A stretch of 64,000 bases of DNA, from positions 1-64,000 of the forward strand of contig NZ_JAUYRI010000008.1 in NCBI RefSeq assembly GCF_030696885.1, given 5' to 3'. Made by a program: the position numbers and the translations under genes. The DNA is from Thiobacillus sp. GTDB taxonomy: Bacteria; Pseudomonadota; Gammaproteobacteria; Burkholderiales; Thiobacillaceae. Shown here one piece after another: positions 37,592 to 47,737 of this stretch. The notes below the pieces were generated by a model. The model had not been told where the DNA came from, ran no database searches, and saw only the letters and a program-made list of their open reading frames with translations. Positions within the stretch are counted from its first letter, which is position 1; every line of letters begins with the position of its first letter.

Positions 37592-38809
37592 TTAGTGCAC
37601 CACGTCGTTGCGGTGGCGCAGCCAGATCAGGCTCATCACGCTGCTGATGAACAGGCCGAATACCCAGATGATGGTGTGGATGTGCCATTCGGCACGCACC
37701 ATCAGGGCGTAGGCGCCGGTCAGCACCAGAATGCTGATGTTCTCATTGAAATTCTGCTGGGCGATGGAATGTCCGGCGCCCATCAGTAGGTGGCCGCGAT
37801 GCTGCAGCAGGGCGTTCATCGGCACCACGAAATAGCCTGCCAGAATGCCCGCCAGCAGCAACAGCAGCAGTGCGGGGAACAGGCTTTCGACCCAGATCAG
37901 CGCAATCGGCACGAAGCCCAGGACGATGCCGGCCGGCAGCACGCTGACGGCCCGTTGCAGGCTGACGAAGCGGCCGGCCAGCACCGAGCCGATCGCGATG
38001 CCGAACGCGGTGGCGGCGGTGAGCTGGGTCGCCTGGTCGAGCCCATATTTCAGGTTGAGTGCCGCCCACGCGATGATGAGCAGGCGCAGGGTGGCGCCGA
38101 CGCCCCAGAACAGCGTGGTGACGGCGAGCGACACCTGGCCGAGTGGATCGCGCCACAGCAGGACGAAGCTGTGCCCGAAGTCGCGCAGGATGAACAGCGG
38201 CGAGCTATTGGGCAGCTTGTGGTCGATCGGCAGGCGTGGAATGAACAGGTTGACGAGGGCGGCGGCCAGATACAGGCTGGTGATGAAGACAATGGCGAAC
38301 TTCGGTGCGATCAGCCGGCTGTCCAGCCCGAGGTTGACCAGGATGCCCTCGGCCAGTTGCGGGTTGATCAGCGCGCCGCCGATGATGGCGCCAAGCACGA
38401 TGGCGGCCACCGTGGTGCCCTCCACCCAGCTGTTGGCGACGACCAGCCTTTCGGGCGGTAGCAGTTCGGTGAGGATTCCATACTTGGCCGGCGAATACAT
38501 CGCCGCGCCGACGCCGACGATGGCATAGGCCAGCAACGGATGCAGCCCGGCCAGCATGATCAGGCAGCCGGCGAACTTGACCGTGTTGGCGATCAGCATC
38601 ACCCGACCCTTGGGCTGCGCGTCGGCAAACGGCCCCACCAGGGGGGCCAGTACGATGTAGGCGACGACGAAGACAGTCTGCAGCAGCGGCGAAAACCATT
38701 CTGGCGAGGCAAAGAACACGAGCAGGCCGATGGCGGCGAACAACAGGGCGTTGTCGGCCAGCGCGGACAGGAATTGCGCTACCAGGACGATGTAGAACGC
38801 GCGGTTCAC
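37592..38809 (-). CDS. lplT: lysophospholipid transporter LplT (MFS)
   Basis: A 405-residue inner-membrane flippase with about 12 hydrophobic segments. LplT features are FYIVLVAQFLSALADNALLFAAIG at the start, VGPFADAQPKGRVML, YGILTELLPPERLVVANSWVEGTTV and GYFVVPMNALLQHRG. It normally works with an acyltransferase (Aas), not seen here. GTG start. Divergent from the LysR gene. Confidence 0.9.
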   Translation of the reverse strand: MNRAFYIVLVAQFLSALADNALLFAAIGLLVFFASPEWFSPLLQTVFVVAYIVLAPLVGPFADAQPKGRVMLIANTVKFAGCLIMLAGLHPLLAYAIVGVGAAMYSPAKYGILTELLPPERLVVANSWVEGTTVAAIVLGAIIGGALINPQLAEGILVNLGLDSRLIAPKFAIVFITSLYLAAALVNLFIPRLPIDHKLPNSSPLFILRDFGHSFVLLWRDPLGQVSLAVTTLFWGVGATLRLLIIAWAALNLKYGLDQATQLTAATAFGIAIGSVLAGRFVSLQRAVSVLPAGIVLGFVPIALIWVESLFPALLLLLLAGILAGYFVVPMNALLQHRGHLLMGAGHSIAQQNFNENISILVLTGAYALMVRAEWHIHTIIWVFGLFISSVMSLIWLRHRNDVVH

Positions 38810-38961
38810 GTAGGGATCAGGATCGGCGGAGGCGGCGAGCGGTGTGTAGGGCGGGTGTTGACGGATGTCGAGTCAAAACAGCGGGTTGGCGTCTGACAGG
38901 TTTCAACACGGGCGGGTTTGTGGTTCAATAAAAATCTTTTTTGACCCAGGGACGGGAATTT

Positions 38962-39906
38962 ATGGCCGACCGCAGACTGCAAGTATTCTACACCGTCGCC
39001 AAGCAGCTCAGTTTCACCAAAGCCGCGGATATTCTGTACATGACCCAACCGGCCGTGACCTTTCAGGTCAAGCAGCTGGAAGAGCATTTCAATACCCGAC
39101 TGTTCGAGCGCAGTCACGGCAAGATTTCGATGACGCCCGCGGGCGATCTGGTGCTCGGCTATGCCGAACGCATCCTGGCGCTGACCGGCGAAATGGAAGC
39201 GCGCGTTGGCGAGCTGACCGGGCAGGTGACCGGCCCCTTGATGATCGGTGCGTCCACCACCATCGCCGAGTACCAGTTGCCGCGCATCCTGGGTGAATTC
39301 AAGGAGCGCTTCCCCCAGGTTCAGGCGCGGCTCACCGTGGCCAACTCTGAAACCGTGGCGGCGAAAGTGGCCGACCATTCGCTCGATGTCGGTTTGATCG
39401 AAGCGCCTTCGCACAATCCCAACCTGACCACGCTGGCCTGCTGCGAGGACGAGCTGGTGATGATCTGTGCGCCAGGTCATGCGCTGGCGTCGCATTCGAG
39501 CGTCAACGCGACCGATATCGCCGAGCAGCCCTATGTGTCGCGCGAGCACGGCTCGGGCACGCGCGAGGTGGTCGACGATTTCTTCAAGAACAACGGCGTC
39601 AACCCGGACGACCTGCATATCGAAATGGAGCTGGGCAGTCGTGAGGCCATCAAGGGCGCGGTCGAAGCCAATCTGGGCGTTGCCATCATGTCGGCCTCCA
39701 CCGTCACCAAGGAAATCCAGCTCGGCACGCTGGTCGCGGTGCCGCTGAATCCGCGACTGACGCGTGAACTCTCGATGGTCTACGCGCCGGAAAAATTCCG
39801 CAGCAAGCTGCTCGACGCCTTCATCAGCTTTGTCGAAACCAAATTTCAGCAGTGCAATGTCGACATCGTTTCGATGAAGCGTCCGTTCAAGGGTCGCGGC
39901 CGCTGA
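38962..39906 (+). CDS. LysR-family transcriptional regulator
   Basis: A 314-residue regulator. The N-terminal winged helix (LQVFYTVAKQLSFTKAADIL ... TQPAVTFQVKQLEEHFNTRL) is followed by a LysR substrate domain (LMIGASTTIAEYQLPRILGEF, VADHSLDVGLIEAPS, EHGSGTREVVDDFF). The wording is close to the CysB/CbbR-like group with VTFQVKQLE, but target genes cannot be assigned. ATG at 38962 was chosen over a TTG at 38941. Its TGA overlaps the next ATG (TGATG). Confidence 0.85.
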   Translation: MADRRLQVFYTVAKQLSFTKAADILYMTQPAVTFQVKQLEEHFNTRLFERSHGKISMTPAGDLVLGYAERILALTGEMEARVGELTGQVTGPLMIGASTTIAEYQLPRILGEFKERFPQVQARLTVANSETVAAKVADHSLDVGLIEAPSHNPNLTTLACCEDELVMICAPGHALASHSSVNATDIAEQPYVSREHGSGTREVVDDFFKNNGVNPDDLHIEMELGSREAIKGAVEANLGVAIMSASTVTKEIQLGTLVAVPLNPRLTRELSMVYAPEKFRSKLLDAFISFVETKFQQCNVDIVSMKRPFKGRGR

Positions 39907-40274
39907 TGCGCGACAGCAAGCGCCTGGTATCCATTTTCAGGAGCTTGTCGGAATCGCGGCAGCAGGCCTTGCTCGACTACGCTGAGTTTCTGGCGGGCAA
40001 GGAGGGGGCCGACACCGCTGCTGCTCCGCCTGCCGAGCCCCTGCCGATTCCGCGGCCGGAGCAGGAAAATGTGGTCAAGGCAATTCAGCGCCTGATGCAG
40101 ACCTATCCGATGCTGGAACGCAACCAGATTTTCCATGAAGCATCCGCACAGATGACGCGTCATCTGATCCACGGCGTGGCAGCGGCCGAAGCGATCGACG
40201 AACTGGAACGGATCTTTGCGCGCCAGTATCAGCAGCACCGCGAAGCGCAGCAGTCCGACCCGCAGTCGACTTGA
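39906..40274 (+). CDS. conserved protein of unknown function, coupled to LysR
   Basis: A 122-residue acidic protein with no membrane segment. Helical ends (RLVSIFRSLSESRQQALLDYAEFLAG; MLERNQIFHEASAQMTRHLI) flank a Pro/Ala linker. The start RSLSESRQQALLDYAEFL resembles small DUF2281-like segments. It overlaps the LysR stop by one base. No function can be given. Confidence 0.7.
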   Translation: MRDSKRLVSIFRSLSESRQQALLDYAEFLAGKEGADTAAAPPAEPLPIPRPEQENVVKAIQRLMQTYPMLERNQIFHEASAQMTRHLIHGVAAAEAIDELERIFARQYQQHREAQQSDPQST

Positions 40275-40275
40275 C

Positions 40276-40584
40276 TCAGTCCGGCAGGGCGCTGCCGCAT
40301 TGCCAGCAGCTCAGGAAATTACCGGGATTCGTCTCGCCGCAGTGCGGACAGGCCTTTTCATCGCGCAGCGGCGCATCGCGCAATCCGGCCAGTGCCTCGC
40401 GAGCGCGCGTTTCTTGTGTATCGTCATCCACCCAGATCTCGGGCTGCGCCTGCATGAAGGGCACTTCGCCCAGCGCGCCGGCCACATTGGCGTTGAAGAT
40501 GTGCGTGACGATGCCGAGGCTGGTCAGCGCATCGGCGGCCAGCTGGGCGTCAAGCAAGGTGGGGGCGATGTGGACCCGTTTCAT
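40276..40584 (-). CDS. DUF2007-type protein with zinc ribbon
   Basis: A 102-residue protein. The N-terminal ferredoxin-like DUF2007 domain (VHIAPTLLDAQLAADALTSLGI ... EIWVDDDTQETRAREAL) leads to a C-terminal zinc ribbon (CPHC ... CWQCG). Proposed signal-transducing family; role unknown. Lies 1 bp from the convergent upstream gene and 15 bp from the Fur-type gene. Confidence 0.8.
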   Translation of the reverse strand: MKRVHIAPTLLDAQLAADALTSLGIVTHIFNANVAGALGEVPFMQAQPEIWVDDDTQETRAREALAGLRDAPLRDEKACPHCGETNPGNFLSCWQCGSALPD

Positions 40585-40599
40585 GACGGGTGGGGCGCT

Positions 40600-41019
40600 T
40601 CAGTCGGTGCGGCGGACGCGCACGATCAGGTCGATGCCTTCAGTCACCATGCCGGCCGGCAGCGGCGGCAGGCCGGAAATCTGCACCTGGGTGGCATCGA
40701 TGTCGGACAGCTTGCCGCTGTCGACTTCATACAGGTGGTGGTGCGGACTGGTATTGGGGTCGTAGAACACCTTGCTGGGGTCGACGATGACTTCGCGCAC
40801 CAGGCCTTTTTCCAGGAACAGCTTGAGCGTGTTGTAGACCGTGGCCTTGGAGGTTTCGGAGTGGCGCGTGTTGACGATCGCCATCACCTGGTCGGCTGAC
40901 AGATGCTCCTGCCGCGAAAACAGCGCGTGCGCGATCTCGATCCGCTGATGAGTCGGATTGATGTCGTGGCCGCGCAAAAGGCCGGCCATGTTATCGCGGG
41001 TGTAATGCATGCGTGTCAT
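40600..41019 (-). CDS. Fur-family transcriptional regulator without cysteines
   Basis: A 139-residue metalloregulator. Winged-helix part INPTHQRIEIAHALFSRQEHLSADQV ... SKATVYNTLKLFLEKGLVRE and dimer part with the HHHLYEVDSGKLSDID metal site. No Cys-x2-Cys structural zinc site is present (no Cys at all), so it differs from classical Fur and is closer to Irr/PerR-like members. Start is uncertain among several ATG/TTG codons (41031-41008); 41019 was taken. A perfect ATGAT-A-ATCAT palindrome overlaps these starts. Divergent from hisD. Confidence 0.82.
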   Translation of the reverse strand: MTRMHYTRDNMAGLLRGHDINPTHQRIEIAHALFSRQEHLSADQVMAIVNTRHSETSKATVYNTLKLFLEKGLVREVIVDPSKVFYDPNTSPHHHLYEVDSGKLSDIDATQVQISGLPPLPAGMVTEGIDLIVRVRRTD

Positions 41020-41028
41020 GATAATCAT
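41018..41028. promoter_or_regulatory. Fur-box-like palindrome at the regulator start
   Basis: ATGATAATCAT is a perfect 5-1-5 palindrome matching the core of the Fur/PerR box (TGATAATCATTATCA style). It covers the start codons of the Fur-type gene, so autoregulation is likely. Confidence 0.55.
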
Positions 41029-41149
41029 CAATCTGGACTTTGTCTAATTTCCGGAACAGGTATGAATTTACCTGGCGAATGCCCTGCCGGCCACGGTGGC
41101 ACGCCAAAAAACGGTACAATCTTCGCCAGTCTTTTGGAAACGCAATCCT

Positions 41150-42454
41150 GTGGTTACGCTCACCCGCCTCGATAGCACGCAGCCTGACTTTCAGGCGCGT
41201 CTCACCCGCCTGTTGCAATTCGACGACGCGGCCGATGCCGCCATCGAGCAGACGGTGGCGGCCATCCTGCACGACGTGAAAACGCGCGGTGACGCCGCGG
41301 TGCTCGAATACACCGAGCGTTTCGACCGTCTGCCGGCAGCAACACTGGCCAGCCTGGAACTCGATGCGGCGCAACTGCAGGCCGCACTCGACCATTTGCC
41401 CACCGACACCCGCCAGGCGTTGGAAGCAGCGGCGGATCGCGTGCGTCGCTATCACCAAAAGCAGATTCAGGAATCGTGGACCTACACCGAGGACGATGGC
41501 ACCGTGCTGGGGCAGCAGATCACCCCGCTCGACCGCGTTGGCCTCTACGTGCCGGGCGGCAAGGCCGCGTATCCGTCGTCGGTGCTGATGAACGCGATTC
41601 CGGCCAAGGTGGCGGGTGTCGGCGAACTCATCATGGTGGTGCCGACCCCCGGTGGCGAGCAGAATCAACTGGTGCTGGCCGCCGCCGCGATCGCCGGGGT
41701 GGACCGCGTGTTCACCATTGGCGGCGCGCAGGCAGTGGCGGCGCTGGCCTATGGCACCCAGACCGTGCCGCAGGTCGACAAGATCGTCGGCCCCGGCAAC
41801 GCCTATGTGGCGGCGGCCAAGCGCCGCGTGTTCGGCACCGTCGGCATCGACATGATTGCGGGCCCGTCCGAGATCCTGGTGATCGCTGACGGCAACACGC
41901 CTGCGGAATGGGTGGCGATGGATTTGTTCTCGCAGGCCGAGCATGACGAAATGGCGCAGTCGATCCTGCTGTCGCCCGACGCCGCCTATCTCGATGCGGT
42001 GGCGGCCGCGATCGACAAGCTGATCGAAGAGATGCCGCGCAGCGAGGTGATCCGTACCTCGCTGACCAATCGCGGCGCGCTGATCAAGACACGCGACCTT
42101 GACGACGCGGCGGCGATTTCCAACACCATCGCGCCGGAGCACCTGGAACTGTCGGTGGCCGACCCCGATGCGCTGCTCCCCAAGCTGCGCCACGCCGGCG
42201 CGATCTTCATGGGAAAGAACACCTGCGAGGCGCTGGGCGACTACTGCGCCGGGCCCAACCACGTGCTACCGACTTCGCGCACTGCGCGCTTTTCGTCGCC
42301 GCTGGGGGTGTACGACTTCCAAAAGCGCAGCAGCCTGATCCACGTGTCGCAGGCCGGCGCGCAGACGCTGGGGAAAATCGCCGCCACGCTGGCTTACGGC
42401 GAAGGCTTGCAGGCGCACGCGCGCTCGGCCGAGTACCGTCTGACGCACAAATGA
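41150..42454 (+). CDS. hisD: histidinol dehydrogenase
   Basis: Last two oxidation steps of histidine synthesis. 434 residues starting at GTG 41150, a length typical of HisD. Signatures are [58 protein letters not shown] and [11 protein letters not shown]. An open frame continues upstream to 41096 but would give an atypical N-terminus. TACAAT at 41115-41120 may be the operon -10 box. First gene of the his cluster; hisG is not seen in the window upstream. Confidence 0.94.
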   Translation: MVTLTRLDSTQPDFQARLTRLLQFDDAADAAIEQTVAAILHDVKTRGDAAVLEYTERFDRLPAATLASLELDAAQLQAALDHLPTDTRQALEAAADRVRRYHQKQIQESWTYTEDDGTVLGQQITPLDRVGLYVPGGKAAYPSSVLMNAIPAKVAGVGELIMVVPTPGGEQNQLVLAAAAIAGVDRVFTIGGAQAVAALAYGTQTVPQVDKIVGPGNAYVAAAKRRVFGTVGIDMIAGPSEILVIADGNTPAEWVAMDLFSQAEHDEMAQSILLSPDAAYLDAVAAAIDKLIEEMPRSEVIRTSLTNRGALIKTRDLDDAAAISNTIAPEHLELSVADPDALLPKLRHAGAIFMGKNTCEALGDYCAGPNHVLPTSRTARFSSPLGVYDFQKRSSLIHVSQAGAQTLGKIAATLAYGEGLQAHARSAEYRLTHK

Positions 42455-42467
42455 GCCGTCCGTCCCG

Positions 42468-43526
42468 ATGAGCAAGTTCTGGAGCGCCGTGGTGCACGGC
42501 CTGACGCCCTATGTACCGGGCGAGCAGCCGAAGCTGGCCAATCTGGTCAAGCTCAACACCAATGAGAATCCCTACGGGCCGAGCCCGAAGGTGCTCGACG
42601 CCGTGCGCGCCGAGGCCGCCGACACGCTGCGCCTGTATCCCGATCCCGGTTCCGACCGGTTGCGCGCCGGCATCGCCGCCTATCACGGCGTGACGCCCGA
42701 TCAGGTGTTCGTCGGCAACGGTTCCGACGAGGTGCTGGCGCATGCCTTCATGGCATTGCTGAAGCACGATCAGCCGATCCTGTTCCCCGACATCAGCTAC
42801 AGCTTCTACCCGGTGTACTGCGGGCTGTACGAGATTGCCCACCGAACGATTCCGCTGACGGACGCGTTCGAGATCCGGATCGACGATTACCGCGTGCCCA
42901 ACGGCGGGATCATCTTCCCCAATCCCAACGCGCCGACCGGGCGCCTGCTGGCGCTGGCGGAAATCGAGCGCCTGCTGGCTGGTAATCCCGATTCGGTGGT
43001 GGTGATCGACGAGGCCTATATCGACTTCGGCGGCGAATCGGCGGTGGGCCTGGCGGCGCGCTATCCGCAGCTGCTGGTGACGCGCACGCTGTCGAAGTCG
43101 CACGCACTGGCCGGCCTGCGCGTCGGCTACGCGATCGGCCAGGCGCACCTGATCGAGGCGCTCAACCGGGTCAAGGACAGCTTCAACTCCTATCCGCTCG
43201 ACCGCTTTGCCCAGGCCGGCGCGCTGGCGTCGATCGAGGACCGCAGCTACTTCGAATCGATCTGCGCCAAAGTGGTGGCGACGCGCACCCGGCTGGTGGC
43301 CGACATGGAAGCGCTCGGCTTCGAGGTACTGCCGTCCGCGGCCAACTTCATCTTCGCTCGCCACCCGGCGCACGACGGCGCAGAACTGGCCGCTGCGCTG
43401 CGCGAACGCAGCATCATCGTGCGCCATTTCAGGAGCCCGGACCGTATCGCGCCGTTTTTGCGCATCACCATCGGCACCGATACGCAATGCGATGCACTGC
43501 TTGCCGCATTGAAAGCGCTGTGCTGA
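42468..43526 (+). CDS. hisC: histidinol-phosphate aminotransferase
   Basis: PLP-dependent aminotransferase, 352 residues. It has [51 protein letters not shown] and the PLP-Lys in [18 protein letters not shown]. Converts imidazole acetol phosphate to histidinol phosphate. 13 bp after hisD. Confidence 0.95.
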   Translation: MSKFWSAVVHGLTPYVPGEQPKLANLVKLNTNENPYGPSPKVLDAVRAEAADTLRLYPDPGSDRLRAGIAAYHGVTPDQVFVGNGSDEVLAHAFMALLKHDQPILFPDISYSFYPVYCGLYEIAHRTIPLTDAFEIRIDDYRVPNGGIIFPNPNAPTGRLLALAEIERLLAGNPDSVVVIDEAYIDFGGESAVGLAARYPQLLVTRTLSKSHALAGLRVGYAIGQAHLIEALNRVKDSFNSYPLDRFAQAGALASIEDRSYFESICAKVVATRTRLVADMEALGFEVLPSAANFIFARHPAHDGAELAAALRERSIIVRHFRSPDRIAPFLRITIGTDTQCDALLAALKALC

Positions 43527-43576
43527 AAACCTGAGCGGCCTGCTAGAATCCCTTTACAGCCTTATTTCCCGACGCC

Positions 43577-44164
43577 ATGCGTACCGCCCAAGTTACCCGC
43601 AACACCCTCGAGACCCAGATCACGGTCAGTCTCAATCTTGACGGCACCGGCAGCGCCAAGCTGGCCACCGGCGTGCCGTTTCTCGATCACATGCTCGACC
43701 AGATTGCCCGTCATGGGCTGATCGACCTCGACATCGAGGCGCGCGGCGATCTGCATATCGACGCCCACCACACGGTGGAAGACACCGGAATCACCTTCGG
43801 TCAGGCCTTCGCGCAGGCGCTCGGCGACAAGAAGGGCATCCGCCGCTACGGCCATGCCTACGTGCCGCTCGACGAGGCCTTGTCGCGCGTGGTGATCGAC
43901 CTGTCGGGACGCCCGGGGCTGGAATACCACGTCGATTACACGCGTGCGCGCATCGGCGAGTTCGACGTCGATCTGTTCCTCGAATTCTTCCGCGGTTTCA
44001 TCAACCATGCCGGGGTCACGCTGCACATCGACAACCTGCGCGGCATCAATGCGCACCACCAGGCCGAGACGATCTTCAAGGCCTTTGGCCGCGCGCTGCG
44101 GATGGCGGTGGAGCCGGATGCGCGGATGGGCGACGTGCTGCCCTCGACCAAGGGCGCGCTGTGA
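43577..44164 (+). CDS. hisB: imidazoleglycerol-phosphate dehydratase
   Basis: Monofunctional IGP dehydratase, 195 residues, without the phosphatase domain of the enterobacterial bifunctional form. Metal-binding motifs are [27 protein letters not shown]-region equivalents and [25 protein letters not shown] leader without a strong ribosome site. Confidence 0.95.
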   Translation: MRTAQVTRNTLETQITVSLNLDGTGSAKLATGVPFLDHMLDQIARHGLIDLDIEARGDLHIDAHHTVEDTGITFGQAFAQALGDKKGIRRYGHAYVPLDEALSRVVIDLSGRPGLEYHVDYTRARIGEFDVDLFLEFFRGFINHAGVTLHIDNLRGINAHHQAETIFKAFGRALRMAVEPDARMGDVLPSTKGAL

Positions 44165-44203
44165 GCGCAGCTCAAGTTAAAAGCGGCTGCGCGGTGAGCC
44201 CAT

Positions 44204-44223
44204 CGCAGCTCAAGGGAGCTGCG
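44204..44223 (+). promoter_or_regulatory. hairpin enclosing the hisH ribosome site
   Basis: CGCAGCTC (44204-44211) pairs perfectly with GAGCTGCG (44216-44223) around an AAGG loop. The AAGGGAG ribosome site is split between loop and stem, and the TTG start is 2 nt further on. CGCAGCTCAAG also occurs once more at 44166-44176. Confidence 0.6.
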
Positions 44224-44225
44224 TT

Positions 44226-44912
44226 TTGAAGGCGGACATTGCCGTCATCGACTACGGCATGGGCAATCTGCGTTCGGTGTCCAAGGCCATCGAGCATGTC
44301 GCGCCGGCGGCCAGCGTGGTAGTCACCTCCGACCCCGCGGTGATCGCCGACGCCGGCCGCGTGGTGTTTCCGGGGCAGGGCGCGGCGCCCGACTGCCTGC
44401 GCGAAATTGACGCACGCGGCCTGCGCCAGGTGATCGTCGACGCCGCCCGCACCAAGCCCTTTCTGGGGATATGTATGGGCATGCAGGTGCTGTTCGAGCA
44501 CAGCGAGGAAGGTGATACCGCTTGCCTCGGCATCCTGCCCGGCACGGTTCAGCATTTCCCGCACGAGGCGATGATCGACAATCAGGGCAGGAAATTGAAA
44601 GTGCCGCACATGGGCTGGAACAACGTCCATCAGGCGGCCCCGCATCCGCTGTGGGTGGGGATCGAGGAGGGCGCGCGTTTCTATTTCGTGCACAGCTATT
44701 TCGTGCAGCCGACCGCACCTGACGTGATCGCCGGCTTCTCGCACTATCCCTTTCCGTTCACCTGTGCGGTGGCCACGGGGAATATCTTCGCGGTCCAGTT
44801 TCATCCGGAAAAAAGTCAGAACGATGGGCTGACCTTGTTGGGCAATTTTGTAACCTGGAATCCGGGTGCGTCCGATACCGCCTGTGATATGTCCGGCGCT
44901 GCCTGCGCCTAA
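44226..44912 (+). CDS. hisH: imidazole glycerol phosphate synthase, glutaminase subunit
   Basis: Class I glutamine amidotransferase making ammonia for HisF. 228 residues. It has IAVIDYGMGNLRSV, catalytic Cys in FLGICMGMQVLF and the His/Glu pair in AVQFHPEKSQ. The start is a rare TTG at 44226 behind AAGGGAG; no in-frame ATG exists before the conserved GMGN. The last 15 residues extend past the usual end. A hairpin covers the ribosome site. Confidence 0.93.
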   Translation: MKADIAVIDYGMGNLRSVSKAIEHVAPAASVVVTSDPAVIADAGRVVFPGQGAAPDCLREIDARGLRQVIVDAARTKPFLGICMGMQVLFEHSEEGDTACLGILPGTVQHFPHEAMIDNQGRKLKVPHMGWNNVHQAAPHPLWVGIEEGARFYFVHSYFVQPTAPDVIAGFSHYPFPFTCAVATGNIFAVQFHPEKSQNDGLTLLGNFVTWNPGASDTACDMSGAACA

Positions 44913-44942
44913 TTTTTACCAGTACGACCCTGCTGATTAGCC

Positions 44943-45698
44943 ATGTTAATTATTCCTGCGATCGACCTTAAAGACGGCCATTGCGTACGCCTGGAACAAG
45001 GCGAAATGGACAGTGCCACCGTATTTTCCGAGGACCCGGCAGCCACCGCGCGCCGTTGGAAGGAACTGGGTGCGCGCCGTCTGCATCTGGTCGACCTCAA
45101 CGGCGCGTTTGCCGGCAAGCCGGTCAACGACGCGGCTATCCGCTCCATCGTCGATGCGGTGGGCGACGACATGCCGGTGCAGCTTGGCGGCGGCATCCGC
45201 GATCTGGCCACGATCGAGCGCTACCTCGACGACGGCGTGCGCTACGTCATCATCGGCACTGCGGCGGTGAAGAACCCCGGCTTCCTGCACGAGGCCTGCG
45301 ATGCCTTCCCCGGCCACGTGATGGTCGGGCTCGACGCCAAGGACGGCAAGATCGCGGTCGAGGGCTGGTCCAAGATCACCGGTCACGACGTCATCGATCT
45401 CGCCAAGCGCTTCGAGGGCTATGGCGTCGAGGCGGTCATCTATACCGACATCGGCCGCGACGGCATGCTGAGCGGGGTGAACGTCGACGCGACGCAGCGC
45501 CTGGCGCAGGCGCTGTCGATCCCGGTCATTGCCAGCGGCGGCGTCACCAACCTCGACGACGTGCGTGCGCTCTCCACCGTCGCCAAGGACGGCATCATCG
45601 GCGCGATCACCGGTCGTGCGATCTACCAGGGCACGCTCGACTTTGCTGAAGCGCAAAAGCTTGCCGACGAACTGGCGGGTGGCGTGTTCGGCGTTTAA
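44943..45698 (+). CDS. hisA: ProFAR isomerase
   Basis: TIM-barrel isomerase, 251 residues. It has [18 protein letters not shown] (catalytic Asp), the phosphate motif [23 protein letters not shown] and [11 protein letters not shown] ... [11 protein letters not shown]. 7 bp before hisF. Confidence 0.96.
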   Translation: MLIIPAIDLKDGHCVRLEQGEMDSATVFSEDPAATARRWKELGARRLHLVDLNGAFAGKPVNDAAIRSIVDAVGDDMPVQLGGGIRDLATIERYLDDGVRYVIIGTAAVKNPGFLHEACDAFPGHVMVGLDAKDGKIAVEGWSKITGHDVIDLAKRFEGYGVEAVIYTDIGRDGMLSGVNVDATQRLAQALSIPVIASGGVTNLDDVRALSTVAKDGIIGAITGRAIYQGTLDFAEAQKLADELAGGVFGV

Positions 45699-45705
45699 CC
45701 CCCTC

Positions 45706-46461
45706 ATGCTCGCAAAACGCATCATTCCCTGCCTCGACGTCACCCATGGCCGCGTGGTCAAGGGCGTCAACTTCGTCGAGCTGAAGGACGCCGGTGACCC
45801 GGTCGAAATCGCTCGCCGCTACAACGAGGCGGGCGCGGACGAACTGACCTTCCTCGACATCACGGCGTCAAGCGACGAGCGCGACCTGATCCTGCATATT
45901 ATCGAAGCGGTGGCGGCGGAGGTCTTTATTCCGTTGACGGTGGGCGGCGGCGTGCGCGAGGTGGGCGATGTGCAGCGCCTGCTCAATGCCGGTGCTGACA
46001 AGGTCAGTATCAACACGTCGGCGGTATTGAATCCGCAACTGGTCAAAGACGCGTCCGACCGCTACGGTAGCCAGTGCATCGTCGTCGCCATCGATTCCAA
46101 GCGCGTGGGCGACCACTGGGAGGTCTTTACCCACGGCGGTCGCAAGGCGACCGGGCTGGATGCGATCGAGTGGGCGAAGAAGATGGAAAGCCTCGGCGCG
46201 GGAGAACTGCTGCTGACCTCGATGGACCGCGACGGCACCAAGAGCGGCTTCGACCTGGAGCTGACGCGCGCGATATCCGACGCGGTCGACATTCCCATCA
46301 TCGCCAGCGGCGGCGTGGGCAATCTCCAGCATCTGGTCGACGGCGTCAAGGAAGGCCGCGCCGACGCGGTGCTGGCGGCGAGCATTTTCCACTTCGGCGA
46401 ATACGGCATCGACGAAGCAAAGCGCTACATGAAGCAGCATGGCATTGAGGTCAGGCTGTGA
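45706..46461 (+). CDS. hisF: imidazole glycerol phosphate synthase, cyclase subunit
   Basis: TIM-barrel cyclase, 251 residues. It has [60 protein letters not shown] and [11 protein letters not shown]. Works with HisH. It overlaps hisI by 4 bp (GTGA). Confidence 0.96.
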   Translation: MLAKRIIPCLDVTHGRVVKGVNFVELKDAGDPVEIARRYNEAGADELTFLDITASSDERDLILHIIEAVAAEVFIPLTVGGGVREVGDVQRLLNAGADKVSINTSAVLNPQLVKDASDRYGSQCIVVAIDSKRVGDHWEVFTHGGRKATGLDAIEWAKKMESLGAGELLLTSMDRDGTKSGFDLELTRAISDAVDIPIIASGGVGNLQHLVDGVKEGRADAVLAASIFHFGEYGIDEAKRYMKQHGIEVRL

Positions 46462-46859
46462 GCGACTGGCTCGACGCCGTGAAATGGGACGCGAATGGCC
46501 TGGTGCCCGCGATCGCCCAGGATGCCGTCAGTGGCGAAATACTGATGGTGGCATGGATGAACCGCGAGGCATTGGGAGAGACCGCGCGCACCGGCCGCGG
46601 CGTGTATTTCTCCCGGTCGCGCAACAAACTCTGGCGTAAGGGCGAGGAATCCGGGCATGTGCAGACCGTCAGCGAAATTCGGCTGGACTGCGACAACGAC
46701 GTGGTGCTGCTGAAAATTGAACAGGTGGGCGGCATTGCCTGTCATACAGGCCGGCGATCATGCTTTTTCCAGAAGCTGGCCAAGGATGATCAAGGCGGCG
46801 ATCACTGGATCACGACCGCCCCGGTGCTGAAGAACCCTGACGAGATCTATCAGAAATGA
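46458..46859 (+). CDS. hisI: phosphoribosyl-AMP cyclohydrolase
   Basis: A 133-residue zinc enzyme of the monofunctional HisI type. It has [40 protein letters not shown], the metal motif [10 protein letters not shown] and [13 protein letters not shown] start coupled to hisF; overlaps hisE by 4 bp. Confidence 0.95.
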   Translation: MSDWLDAVKWDANGLVPAIAQDAVSGEILMVAWMNREALGETARTGRGVYFSRSRNKLWRKGEESGHVQTVSEIRLDCDNDVVLLKIEQVGGIACHTGRRSCFFQKLAKDDQGGDHWITTAPVLKNPDEIYQK

Positions 46860-47173
46860 GCGACATTCTCGACCGCCTCGCCGAAACGCTGGAAGCACGC
46901 AAGCAGGCGTCGCCCGACAGTTCATATGTGGCAAAGCTCTATGCCAGGGGTACCGATGCCATCCTGAAGAAGATCGGCGAGGAAGCGACCGAGGTGGTAC
47001 TGGCGGCCAAGGACGACCAGCCCGAAAAGATCATCTACGAAGTCGCCGATTTGTGGTTTCATACCCTGGTATTGCTGGTGCACAAGGGACTGAAACCGGC
47101 CGACGTGTTGAACGAGTTGGCGCGACGCGAAGGATTGTCTGGTTTGGTCGAGAAAGCGAATCGCCATGAGTGA
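46856..47173 (+). CDS. hisE: phosphoribosyl-ATP pyrophosphatase
   Basis: A 105-residue MazG-like hydrolase with [30 protein letters not shown] and [14 protein letters not shown]. It is separate from HisI, unlike the enterobacterial fusion. It overlaps the HIT gene by 8 bp. Confidence 0.94.
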   Translation: MSDILDRLAETLEARKQASPDSSYVAKLYARGTDAILKKIGEEATEVVLAAKDDQPEKIIYEVADLWFHTLVLLVHKGLKPADVLNELARREGLSGLVEKANRHE

Positions 47174-47504
47174 GTGCATTTTCTGCAAAATCGTCGCCGG
47201 CGAGATCCCCAGCGGCAAGGTCTACGAAGACGACGAGGTGCTGGCGTTTCACGATATTCATCCGTTTGCGCGGGTGCATTTCCTGATCATTCCGAAAGTG
47301 CACATTGCGACCCTGGCCGATTGCACGCCGGCGCACGAGGGCCTGCTCGGCAGGATGCTGCTGCTGGCGCCGCGTCTGGCGAAGGAACAGGGACTGGACG
47401 CCGGCTTCAAGACGCTGATCAACACCGGGCGCGGCGGCGGTCAGGAAGTGTTCCATATTCACGTTCACGTATTTGGCGGCGGCGATCCCGTTCCGCGCAC
47501 TTAA
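47166..47504 (+). CDS. HIT-family (Hint-type) nucleotide hydrolase
   Basis: A 112-residue purine nucleoside phosphoramidase-like protein. It has [37 protein letters not shown] and the HIT triad in [12 protein letters not shown]. It follows hisE in many betaproteobacteria. 17 bp before tatA. Confidence 0.93.
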   Translation: MSECIFCKIVAGEIPSGKVYEDDEVLAFHDIHPFARVHFLIIPKVHIATLADCTPAHEGLLGRMLLLAPRLAKEQGLDAGFKTLINTGRGGGQEVFHIHVHVFGGGDPVPRT

Positions 47505-47521
47505 TTTAAAGGAGAAATAGC

Positions 47522-47737
47522 ATGGGCGCTTTTAGCATCTGGCATTGGCTGATCGTTCTGGTCGTGGTGCTGCTGATTTTCGGCACCAAGAAACTGCGCA
47601 ACATCGGCGGCGATCTGGGCGGCGCAGTCAAGGGCTTCAAGGACGGCATGAAGGACGATTCTCCGAAGATCGGCGAAAAAACCGATCAGGACGGCCGCAC
47701 CATCGACGCCGAGGTCAAGGACAAACAGAATTCCTGA
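47522..47737 (+). CDS. tatA: Sec-independent translocase TatA
   Basis: A 71-residue pore-forming subunit of the Tat exporter. One N-terminal helix ([21 protein letters not shown]), the hinge and an amphipathic helix ([18 protein letters not shown]) followed by a charged tail. An AAAGGAG ribosome site precedes it. Confidence 0.95.
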   Translation: MGAFSIWHWLIVLVVVLLIFGTKKLRNIGGDLGGAVKGFKDGMKDDSPKIGEKTDQDGRTIDAEVKDKQNS

